Assembly: GCA_020650975.1 (NCBI GenBank)
Contig: JAIPMN010000225.1
Span: forward strand, 2,730 to 54,154
Source of the DNA: Apostichopus californicus
Lineage: Eukaryota > Echinodermata > Holothuroidea > Aspidochirotida > Stichopodidae
Direction: 5' to 3'
DNA length: 51,425 bases
The notes under the pieces were generated by a model. It made no database searches, had not been told where the DNA came from, and saw nothing but the letters and a program-made list of their open reading frames with translations. Of the stretch, positions 1-12,400 are shown in pieces. Positions within the stretch are counted from its first letter, which is position 1; each line of letters starts with the position of its first letter. A program made the translations under genes and the position numbers.

Positions 1-261
1 CCCCCCCCCCCCCCCCGGTTAAACCATCTTCCATCGCCTCTGATTACGACGGTAAGCAATGTTTGGGAACACTGGGATCAACGCAGGCGTGACTGTGGTT
101 GTCAAGCTATTCCCATTCAGTATCTAGCCTAGAAGGCTTGTCACAAACGAACGTTATGACATGAATATATAACGAAAGGTTACATTTACCTTTATAAAGC
201 CTGATAAGCGAAACGACGTACTGTGAGGTTATTTGTTTATTTATATATTTTTTATTTTCAG
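1..261 (+). other. Intron 3' part upstream of the first visible exon
   Basis: Starts with 16 C residues at the window edge. No MAM-like coding segment is visible. It ends in a T-rich tract and an AG at 260-261, so at least one upstream exon ending in phase 1 must lie outside the window. Confidence 0.6.
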
Positions 262-405
262 TTCAACCATTGGTGGAGTGCGATTTCGAAGATAGCTTCT
301 GCCGTTACACGCAGGCAACGGATCATGACTTCGACTGGTCCAGAAGAAGTGGGCCAACCACAACAGGCAATACTGGGCCAACTGTGGACCATACTCTGAA
401 GACCA
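262..405 (+). CDS. Exon 1: MAM1 segment A
   Basis: Reads QPLVECDFEDSFCRYTQ, then DFDW and TGPTVDHTLKT: the canonical MAM opening with the first two cysteines (C1, C2). Acceptor TTTTCAG, donor GTAAG, phase 1 to 1. MAM1 continues in exons 2 and 3. Confidence 0.9.
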
Positions 406-3400
406 GTAAGGAAGATATCATTATCGTATACATAATGTACTAGTATATCAATCAATATGTTCGACGTAAACTAACTACCAAAGTTGACATATAATTACCT
501 TTAGTTGTTCACAGGGAGCCTGGTCAGACCCGGGGTCCAAGTTATATCAGCGGGTCCTCCTTTGAAATCTTCATGATTTTCCTTAATTATATATATAACT
601 AATTGATGAAAATGAGAATTAAGACAACAATATTCTCATTCCCACATTATCCCGGGTCCCATATATACTTGGCATGCGGACGGGGGTGGGGGGGGGGGGT
701 TGGGGGACTGTAGAGCCTATATATAATCACAGGCCCTCCCGTCAGGTCTGATATTAATTTACAAAACCTTACGTATGAAAACCTCAGCCTATGCTTATAT
801 TTTGGGTATTCAGGAACCCGACAAATGTTGGGGTGTGTGCAAGGGCGTAGGAACCGGGGGGGGGCTGAAAAATATGGGGGCGGAAATATCATTCCGCCCC
901 CCCCCCGCTTCGCAAGTCAGAAAACCCCTTTTTCGTTTCTCAATAAATGATAACAACATTCGTCATTTTAGCAGAAAACATTTTGGCAGAAAAAAAAACT
1001 CATTTGGAGCACCAAATTGCATCTAAGGCCAGACGATAATGCAAAATTATTAACAAAATGGAGTGGGTGTTGAAGTGTGCTATATTGCACCAAATTGCAT
1101 CTGAGGCCACACCCCTCCCCCAGGCCGGCCATCAGTCTTCAGCCCCCCTACTCAAAAGTACCTTCCTACGCCACTGGGTGTGTGTGGGGGGGGGGGGGAT
1201 GGGTGTCAGGTCAATATACAGAGGTGCTGAAAAGTAAGTTGTAGATGTTCAAGTTTAGCTTTATTTTGATGCCATTGTATATTCCATTGACAGGATGGTA
1301 TCCACAAAAAATGACTTGAATTAAAAGTTATTCCTCGCGAATGAACATTCTAATTGGCTAGCTGTCTTTCTCACCCAGTGTTGAATTTTTTTTTGTATTT
1401 CCATTTTATATTGACACTATTACCTCCTGTCGCATGTTAATCCCAATATATGGAGTCAAGGTACGAATTACATTAACAGGGAAGTAGTTGGTACTTCACC
1501 GGGGACCCTCCTATATGCAACCGTAAGACGGCCCTAACTGCCTTTAATTTCTGTTTATAAATAGCGCCTTCAGCTTCGAACTACACCCACATCACCCATG
1601 TCATGCGTGATATGATCGCTAGCACACTTGTCAGTGGCACGATAACATGTCATCGTAACCGACCACGATTAGCAGAAATTAGCTGATAATCTTCAGTCTG
1701 CATGTAACTTCTTGTAGCACCAGGGAGTGGTAAGAGTAGCAGCTCCCTGGTAAGGCAACATGCAGATAGCATAGATCACAAACTTATAGCCCAGGCTACA
1801 GAGGCTGTGTACGTTCAGACCTAAGCGACTATTGGCCTAGTCAAGACCTAGCTTCGGTACGTTATGCCAGGCCTGATCATAATATCATAGGTATTGTCTA
1901 CACTAGAAGTAGAACCTAGGCTAGGCCTAACGTCAGGATCTAGTCCAGTCGAGATCTAACTCGATTGTAGCCTAGGCTAATACATATACAGGACAGCACA
2001 CTCTTAACAATAACAGGATCCAGCTTCCCAATGCAAAATTAGCCTATCAAGTGACATTAGATTTAAGCAAAACATATGTCAGAACACTCAGGACACAATT
2101 CAATTTAGGCCTAGGCCTATTTATTCATTTACTAAATTTATTTATTCCTTTACAGAACCTTAGAAACACTGTGCATCAGAGCAGAACTCTGCATCCTAGT
2201 ATAAAATGGTACATATACTATAGCTAGCTAAACTAATATAGGCTAGGCCTAGGCCTACTGCAGTTGTAACCATCAAATTGCTATGTTATTGTTAATAATA
2301 ATAGGCCCTATATAAATTATCTTTCTGTTAGGAGGATTTATTGTAAATGCAGTTTTGCTACATTTCTGCCATCAAGCATTGTTTCTTTTCTCTAATTAGC
2401 TCACTTCATAACTGTTTCTATTTATTTGTATTTTTCATGTGAAACATTTGTTCTTCTAAAGGTGCAGGCTATTATGCTTTCATAGAGGCCAGTGGAAAGG
2501 CACCAGGAACTAGAGCAAGGTTAATCAGCGATGTCATAAGCTCTTCTGGTAAACATTGCATTGAGTTTTGGTATCACATGTATGGCCAGGATATCGACAC
2601 CCTCAATGTGTACCTGAAGCCGACTGCCTTACCCACTCTTGGTAGTCCTACCTGGACCAAGGCTGGTGACCAGGGACCAACATGGTTATATGGGCAAATC
2701 ACCATGGACATGAATAAAGAATTTCAGGTACATGTTTGTGTGTGTAGGTTTCTGTGTGTGTAATTATCACATTTGTTCATTAACTCTCATCAGGGCTGGG
2801 ATAATCATTATCACAAGCAGCCTATTCTTTTCGAGTTCTAAAGTCAGAAGACATAGCTTTTGCTTAAAAACTATGCAAAATAAGTCAAACTACCCTTTCT
2901 TTTCAAGCATTCCAGAGATTGTGAAAGCGTAAACAAACACTAGCTAGGCTTTGCACTGTTACTCTCTCGCGTAAGTCTTTACATTTGTATCATCAAAGTT
3001 TGCGAGCTAGCTTTACAATTCCTCATTTTTGCAGTTTCCTTGTTACAGGTAATGTAGAATTGCCTCTAGACTTCAGTCTGCTTAAATTGCTAACAGTCTG
3101 TTAAAGTTAGGCTTTTCCGTAAGGGGGTCTTGACCATTCGTAAGTCTTTTCAAACATTCATGTGTGTCATATCCACCAATGGAGGTTAAATTCTTTTAGG
3201 CTGTCTGTTAAATACCTCTTGAAAGTTGGGGATAGGCTACCATGATTTTGACTTTGTAGCATATTTGGGGAATGTCTTGTAGACTTTTAATGGGAAAAAA
3301 AATATTCATCAACAGATAATCTACGAAGGTACCAGAGGGAGGGATTTCAGGGGTGATATAGCCTTGGATGACGTGTCTGCAGTGGCTGGCGATTGTCCAA

Positions 3401-6400
3401 TCACAGGCGTGGATGGGTGTGACTTTGAAATTCCCACCCTGTGCGGTTACACGCAAGATACCTCTGATGATTTTGATTGGGCCTCTAATCAGGGAAGCAC
3501 AGACACCCCGGGTACCGGCCCATCTACAGATGCAACCTATGGGACTCCATTGGGTACTTACCTGTTCCTCAACGTTACCTCCTCTCAGCGGGTCGGAGAC
3601 ACCGCCCGTCTGACTTCAGCGGTGGTTGACCCAGCGGAATGGGGTAAAGACGTCTGTTGGGTCTTCTCATATCACATGTATGGAAGTGATATCGGTTCAC
3701 TCAGTATCAAGGTAATTATAATTTAAACAAACAAAAAATAATAATGAACTTCATGCTTACAGTAGTCAAATCTATGGCCCTCTATGGGTTTTACTTAAAT
3801 TCCCAGAATTCTTTATCCAGGAGATCTTGTGACATGAAGCTCAGTGTACAGATGTAGTCCACCTGAGAAAAAGATGTTCGTTGGAAGGGGAGTTAGTTTT
3901 CATGTACATTAAACAACTTGGTACTGAACGGAAAGTCTGTTCACTTCGGTTTTGTCCCATTTCCTCCCATCCGAGTTTAGCATCAAAACCTGCAGTTTCA
4001 ATATTGAATTTAGTTTTGTTGACAAATGTGAGATATTGCTGCCCTACAGAATGAAACTTAATAATAATAAGTCTTCATATTACTGAAATTATCATATTCA
4101 TACGTTGGTCGTAGATAAAGGGTAATCAAGGACCTGCTCTTTGGACCCGTATCGGTAACCTTGGCAACAGTTGGTACAAAGGTCAGCTACACATCAGGCA
4201 AAGTTCAAGTTACCAGATCGTGATAGAGGGCGTTGTTGGAGGTGGAACGAGAGGACACATAGCGATAGATGAGGTCGGTTTTGCAGCTAACAGCGTCTGT
4301 CCAGATGAGGAAGGTATAGTATGCATGTCGGGGAATACATTTATCTGGTATCGCATCGCTAAATGTTATATACATCACATTGCCAAACGTTATATACAAA
4401 GCATCGCCAAATGTTATATACACAACAATCAAATTGCTATACAAGTCCAGAGATGCAAAGGAATGATAGTATTGTATGAGAGACAATAGTCAGAGCCTTC
4501 ACAACCACTCGACAATTTATCCATGATATCTGATCCATTTGGTATGTTTACTTGGCTATCAAAGTTCTCTGTACTTCAAATTTTGTCTAAATGTATCTTT
4601 TTTCAAGGAAATATTCTTTCCTTCTTTGGGTAGAGGATCGACAAATTACCAAAAAACAGACAGACATTTTCAGCTGAAGGGCCCTGGTGACATCATTCCA
4701 CTGTTGCCAGATGCATAAATAAATTAACAAGTTATCACAGAATTTAAATAAATTCATATCTTTACAATATAAAAGGCTATGAGATGGTGGTTTTCATTTA
4801 AAGTTACAATTTTCCCCAATTTTGCTTAGCAATCAACTTCAGCCACCAGAATATCGTTTTAATAATTATTTGGTATTAATGTGACAGTATTTTAAATACC
4901 CCTTTATTTTAGATACCCCTTTAAATAGCTATGGGCATTGATGTCTTTGCATGATGGTACGACTGTTTGTCATTTTCAGGAAGCTGTGACTTTGAGAATG
5001 GTATGTGTGTTTGGCAGAATTCCTTCACCGATGACATGGATTGGATCGAGGGATCTGGGAAGACTGTCACCCACGGCACCGGTCCAAGCACTGACCACAC
5101 GCTGGGGAATGATGAAGGTCAGTCTACAAATATGAAACTTGATATTATTATGGCTTACCCCTTCACTTCTCCTCCCTTCCTCCTTCCCATGGTGTGTCTT
5201 CTCACAGAAACCTATTTATTCATTGACAACAGCCTGGATGAAATGAACACTGCTATATTGATGCTATGATCTTATCTTCTCACATGAACCTATTTATTCA
5301 TTGAGAGCAGCCTGGGTGAAATGAACACTGCTATATTGATGCTATGAGTTTATCTTCCCACAGGAACCTTTTCATTAATTGAGAGCAGCCTGGATGAAAT
5401 AAACACTGCTATATTGATGCTATGATTATATCTTCTCACAGGAACCTATTTATTCATTGAGAGCAGCCTGGATGAAATGAACACTGCTATATTGATGCTA
5501 TGATCTTATCTTCTCACATGAACCTATTTATTCATTGAGAGCAGCCTGGGTGGAATGAACACTGCTATATTGATGCTATGATTATATCTTCTCACAGGAA
5601 CCTATTTATTCATTGAGAGCAGCCTGGGTGATAATGGTCACATTGCAGTGTTGATGTCCCCACCGTTTGAGGTCCCACAGCTATGCCTGTCATTCTGGTA
5701 CCACATGTATGGTCAACACATTGGGAATCTTCTTGTCCACACGACCACGGACCTCGTGTCAACAGTACAAGATACTCAGCTGGTCTGGGGAAAGTTCGGT
5801 CAACAAAGTCGTGGGGAGGCCGAGTGGCTCAATGGGAAAACTTACATCAATATAACAGATCCATATATGGTGAGTGTTCTGATCAATCCAGCACTATTGA
5901 TGAAGGCTTGTAGATACATAGGAGCATACAATAAAATGTTTTATGAAGTCATAATCTAGTTGTAAAAGTTAGAGTCTTGTGAATGACTTATCTGTATCTG
6001 GAGTATCAGTGGCTTTCCATGAAAGATGCATTTGAAACTAAGGAAAGAAATAATGTTGTTATACCTCACTTGACACTATAGAATATGAATGGCTAGTTAG
6101 TTAATGGGCATGGCCCCCTGTCCCGCCCCCTCTTTTGTACACCACTGCACCACCATAGTCATTCTCATACCAAGGGAAATGTTACTCAGTCGTATTCATT
6201 TGATCGTCTCCGACAATGGGAAGGCTGTTAGAACATTGCTGTGCTATTTTTGTTGACTTCCTGCAATAACATTCTTCCAAACAGCTTATTTTCTTTTCAA
6301 ATTTGGTCTATTAACGTGCGTTTGCTCCACATTACAGATTGAAATAGTCGCAATCAAGGGTAATGGATATTCTGGAGATATAGCCATAGATGATATTGAA

Positions 6401-9400
6401 ATGATCTATTCAAGCTGTGATGGTAAGTTTATTCAAGACATTTCAAGTATTTTTATTCCCCACAGACTCTAGTTTTTCTTAGAGAGAAAAATACTCTTAG
6501 CAAACTGCTCCACTAATGCTGCTATTAGCCTGTGTAGGTGAATTTGTAACAGTTAGAGAGGCCTGACGATTCAATCTTAGCAAGGATCTCCTTCAGAGGC
6601 TAAACTGAACAAAAACATTCTAAGGTTTACTTGTTCCTTCTCAGACGTTGAGACCATGTGGTTGCAAAGGCATTGGACCCACAATTTAGTTTTGTGGGTC
6701 CACAATTTGTTTTAAATTTCTTAGATACACAAATCTAGTTTTTCTTGCATTCAAATAGACTGGAAATTCAAAATTTCTCAGATGTTGTGTTGTATGTGTT
6801 ATGTATTGTAGGTTTGCTGGAACCTTTTATTGTTTTTAAAAATTGATTAAAGAGGTGTTCCAGTGGTAGATGGAAAAATGTTAAAATTTTAAAATGTTTG
6901 TTTTATACTCCACCACAGTTTCTTGTCCCTCACTCAAAATATGGTTGATGGAATGTAACTTATTTATTTACTTACTTATTTTTTTACAGAATTTAATTAG
7001 TGCCTTATCCAATATAAAATCGCTTTAAGGCGCTTGACAATAAAACATACAAATCAAGAAAAAAACTAAACAATCAATGAATGTTAAAGATACAGATAAT
7101 GAAAAGGTAAAACTGGTTTAAATAGTAGAATGGCAAAATAAGTGCAAAATTCAAATTTATTGTCAAAAGCTAAAAATGAACTTTAAAAATATATAAGAAA
7201 ATACAAAAGTCCTGAAAATCAATAAGGCAGCTCTAAAAAGGTAAGTTTTCACATATTTTTTGAATTCATTAATATTTATTGCAACTTGGCTTTATCCGGT
7301 ACATCATTCCACAATGTTGCAGCTGAATGATCAAAACGCCTGGTCCCATAAGAAGATGTTCTGATAATGGGTATAGTTAATAATGCTTGCTATGATTGGC
7401 CTAACCTGTGAATTCTTCCTTGGCGTGGATAGGATCACAGTATGTGGTCTGTGACACCACCAGGCACGGCAAATGTATCTTCAAAAGCCTTACTATTATA
7501 CTCTTCCTTGTTGATTTAACAATGAAGCCTGATAAATTTGAAATGTTTACTTGGCTATCAAAAGTTTGCTGTAATAAAGTGATTGACATACAAGATGTTT
7601 TAACAACAGAGGCCTTGTCCTTCAACTATTTAAATTTACTGCAAGGTTATGTGAGAGATGTTTTAGCAACAGAGGCCTTGTCCTTCAACTACTTAAATTT
7701 TACTGCAAGGATTTAGCAACAGTATAAAATCATCCCAGGAAACCAAATATGCTACCACGTTATTATTTATTTTTGATTGGTTCATTCTCAGTTTTCCCGG
7801 AAGATGCCGATCCGCCGTTTTTCCAGACATTTGATTGTAACTTTGATTACGGAATCTGTGGATGGGAACAATCAGAAGATGATGACTTTGATTGGATCGT
7901 CAATAAGGGGCCGGTGGGAGGCACATCAAATGGTCCTGACGGGGACCACTCTCCTCAAGCCAACGGTAAAGATTAAGAGCGGAAAAAACAAGAGAAAGAA
8001 CGTATATATCAGAATTAGCAAGAGTGAGAATTAAGACTAAATCACGAACGAGACAGAGAGAGAAAGATAAAGTCAAAAGAATACCATGAGTTCAAGCTCA
8101 AATTATTAAACTGAAACTGTACAAGTGGTAATTAATAAAACTGAGCAAAGATGACATATGATGGACACTAGAAAAAAAACAATGCTGTTTGTCAAAGCTA
8201 GTGACCAGTTGATGCGAAAAGACAAAAATAGGATTATACATGATAATCAAAAACTAAAAAAAAAACTGACTGTGTGTATTTAACCACTATGAGGTATTAC
8301 AACATCTATGATTAATGTATGGTACTATTATAACCTGTGCCAGCTTACACCCTCTCTGGAACCATAATGCACCATACGATTCTCCTCCTTCACCCTTTTC
8401 ATTCCCCCTCCCCGCCCCTCCCCTCCCCCTGTTTATTGAACCAATTAACCCTCGCTCATACCATACAGAATGATGCGTATGCAAAATTGCATATGGAATT
8501 GCACATGCAAATGCTTATGCATATATATGTAAAATATACATATGAAAAGTAATGCATTGCAAACTTATGCATATGCAAAATGATGCATGAAATTCAAATG
8601 CTCATAATTTGGAATAATATCATACACAGACCCTCATGATTAGCCAAAGAAGGATGTCAAATGCACCCTAGCCCCATGATTCATTGTAATAAAATTATGC
8701 TTGGATCTTTTGCACTCACACCATATGTAAGCCCCTCTGTCATGATTTTCAGCAGGAATGAATGATAGTAAATAATCAAATACCACTCGACCATTGACTA
8801 CTAGAGGGCACCGCCCTGTGTGTACAGAAGTACTTGGACATCTGCTTCCTAAGGATATCAAACATAGTGTCCAAGATAAGAACAAGTGCTTGCAAATAGC
8901 ACTTGGTTGCAGACGGAATATTTTTGTGTAATTCTTGTTTTCTGTTTAACAAACGCAAACTCCTGGGTGAATTAAACCTAGAAGTGATTTACCTATTTTG
9001 AGGTATCTGATTGAATATTTTATTGGCTTCTCTGGTAATCGACCTGAGAATAAGCGATTCTGTTGTTAAAGACCTAATTCCTCCATTCACAAATTGACAC
9101 CCGATGGCCAGAATTTTTATGCAATAACTACAATGGTTCGTTGCTGTTGAGCTAGCTACCAGTCTCAGTCACACGAGAATTTTCTTCTTTTAAAATTTGT
9201 GTGTAGTTGACCTGCCCGTCAACTCTTTGTTGTTCAAATTGCTTATATTAGAAATATGACATCCGACATATGGTAAGATTAAATGTAATATTTTCTTCGT
9301 TTACTGTAGACTAGTGTTAGTAGTATAGTTAATTTTTGCCCCTAGAAAATCTGGGGCAAACTTTAACCAAGCTAGGTGACATCAATATCACTTTTATCTC

Positions 9401-12400
9401 CCACTCTGGCAGCAGACTGTCACAGTGAATTATATGATTGTTCTCCCTGCTGACCACAAGATCTCATCTCCAGTTACATCTGCTTGGATCTATTGTGTGA
9501 TGTGAGGCTTAATTGTACAACTGACTAACCTCTAAGGATCTTGATGCTTTGTAGTAGAATGTACACTCAGGCCAAACCGAATGTAAAATAGTGAAGATAA
9601 AGGGCGGATCAAGTTAGCTAGGCCAGACGGGGGGCGGGGTGGGGGAATTGTTCAGTCAGTGTATCTCATATGTTTGGACTTGACTTCTTAGGCATATATG
9701 GTCGGGTTGGACATGTGCCCCATTAGCGTAGGGCTTAAAAAATATGCTATGGGATTTGGGTCTGTTTCTACTATTAAAAATAAAAAATGTCCTCATATCT
9801 TTCTTTCTTTGCTTTTATTTATCTTTTTGCAGGTTATTACATTTACATGTCTGCTCGTCACCCAGCAATCTACAAGTCTGTATCCGCCATTTTATCACCA
9901 CGGCAACAAGCTAACCAGAATGGCATACAATGCATGACCTTCTGGTATCACCTGTATGGTAGTTCTGTAGGCTTCCTCAACGTCTCTGTAGGCATCTATA
10001 ACAGCCAGAGTCCAACCTACACCCTGAAATGGATTCATACCGGAGACCGTGGTAAACAGTGGCTTCCCGGCACGGTGCAAATAGAGACAAGTAAAGAATT
10101 TGAGGTATGTATGGATGTGCTTGTTGGGTAACTATAAGGTTACTGCATAGAACATATGCATAATAGAACATGGTCATCAAGTGGTTAGGGCAATGGACTT
10201 GTGATATAAGGTTGGCAGGTTTGAGTCCTGGCCAGATTATTGTGTTGTGTCCTCGGGCAAGGCACTCTCAATTGCCACTCTTCACCCTGGTGTATAAAAT
10301 GTGGACTTGTTAGCTTAACTTGTAAATATAGTTGTGTATGCTGGTCTGTGGCTGCACTCTGTGGAAAGTCCCCCAAAGGAAAGATATATATTGGTACATG
10401 GTAGTGCCCCAAGAGTGATTGTTTGAATTGTGAACATTTTGGTGTATTGGTGAGACAAGTAACCATTGACCTGGGATTAAGTGTTGTAAAGTTGTGTGAG
10501 ATGACCTTGACCTTGAAGAAGACTTGTAAAACATCAACTTAAAGAGATGCCCAGACCCAAAAGTGAATAAGAAATAGTAATTGATTTTGATATTGTGATG
10601 ACATGTACACTCTGGATACTAAACCATATCATGTTAGATTTCTACCATCAATACCCCTACTGCCTCCCTCTGTCTTCACTTTCCCACCCCCACCCCATCC
10701 CACGACGAAATGGAAATGGATCAACCAATCAGCAACATAGTAAAACATGAAAGTGAAGAAATCTGTAAATTTAGTGGAGCATCCAGGAAAGCAACTTAAC
10801 ATTTAAACACAGAGTCTGGCAGATACACGTTTTGAATAATTGGTTTCAGCTGTCAGTGGCAAACACGTTATTGATGCATAATTATCAAGAGTTATGAAGA
10901 GGTAGAAGTCTTAGCACCTTGTGAGTGTGTAAAGTGTGTATTCTGATTGAACTGGGAGAAGCTCTGCTCCTGCAGAATTTTAGCACCTTGATTCATACTT
11001 GTTTAGTTTTATTGTGTTTGTAGCACAAGTAACAGAGACAGTAAAAACACAATATACATCGGTAAAAAGTAGGAGAGCAATGTGATGTTTATTCTTCTCT
11101 GGCTGAAACAGCTCTGTTTCACTCTCTGTTCTTTGTGAGCATATCAGTATAGCACATTTACATGAGTCATGGTAATTCACAACTTCTTAGAAAATTATCA
11201 GCAGAGTAGCAGATAAACATGTAGTAATACTTAAATTTGAAGTAATGACTAATTACTTCTGAGTGGAGTAAAGATGGTACCTCTGAGTGGAGTAGAGATG
11301 GTACCTCTCAGTGCAGTAAAAATGGTACCTCTGAGTGGAGTAAAGATGGTACCTGGGAGTCAAGGTCTGACTTCATTTGAATGAACAGAAATGAAAAATA
11401 TTTAAAACAACATCTGCTCGATATCTTCCTCCAGGTCCTAATCGAGGGAGAAGTCGGCAGAAGCTCGTTTGGTGACATCGGATTAGACGATATCACTTTG
11501 GTGGATGGACCTTGTCCAGATGAAGGTAACTTGTTGCTAGTATGAAACTTTAATTGGTATGCAGTCTTCTATGTTGGGACTAAAATTGAGTTGTTTTCAA
11601 TGACAACCTAATTTACTTCAGTTAACAAACTTTTGTTGTATCACTCTCTTATGTTATGGATTGATGAGTCACAACAATGAAAGAGGAAAGGAAAAAACAA
11701 ATCGAAACTGAAAAATGAGAAATCAAGACATTTTCTAACACACAGTGTACTATTTCAATGCTCAAACCAAATTTGTCTTCACACAGGAAAGTATAGTGCT
11801 GGCCATTAGAGCATTTGTTTTTACAATCATATGGTGGCTGGTCAATTAATAAGGTGCGCTCAAGGATGAGTCCTCATGGCAGTAGTACTTGGGGTAGTTT
11901 ATGCTATCAAGTAACAAATTATTAATGCTCGAGTGAATATTGAGGACTGTTTTTCTATAGGCAAGCTTGATCGTCATGTACCTAGAGTATGCAAATTGCC
12001 GGGAAGGCCAGTAGGGCACCCAAGCCTAAGTGCTCAAGAGTCCTACATAATGTAATTTGTCTAAGATCGTGGGGACAAATTCTTCGCAGACGAGGTTGAT
12101 ATATTACGTTTGCCAGATTTAACCGGTTCTGTATGACACCTTATGAGATTCCATGTTCTAGGTGCTTAAAATCAACTTGTTTTAACAAACCATCTCTGAT
12201 ATTCTCTGTTTAATTACATTTACGTTTTCTTCTTCAAAATTTATCCCTACTGCCCATATTTTAGCATTTTGTCACTTTGAACTGGACTTCTGTGGTTGGT
12301 ACCAAGAGGCAGACAGGGATGATTTTGATTGGACGAGAGGACCTGCAAGTGATGTCACTTACGATGGAGTCTTAGAGGATAAGACGACTGGTTCTCCAGC

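Noticed and set aside
1720-1755. Short inverted repeat CCAGGGAG...CTCCCTGG
   Set aside because: Only 8 bp, no element ends or target duplication; treated as chance.
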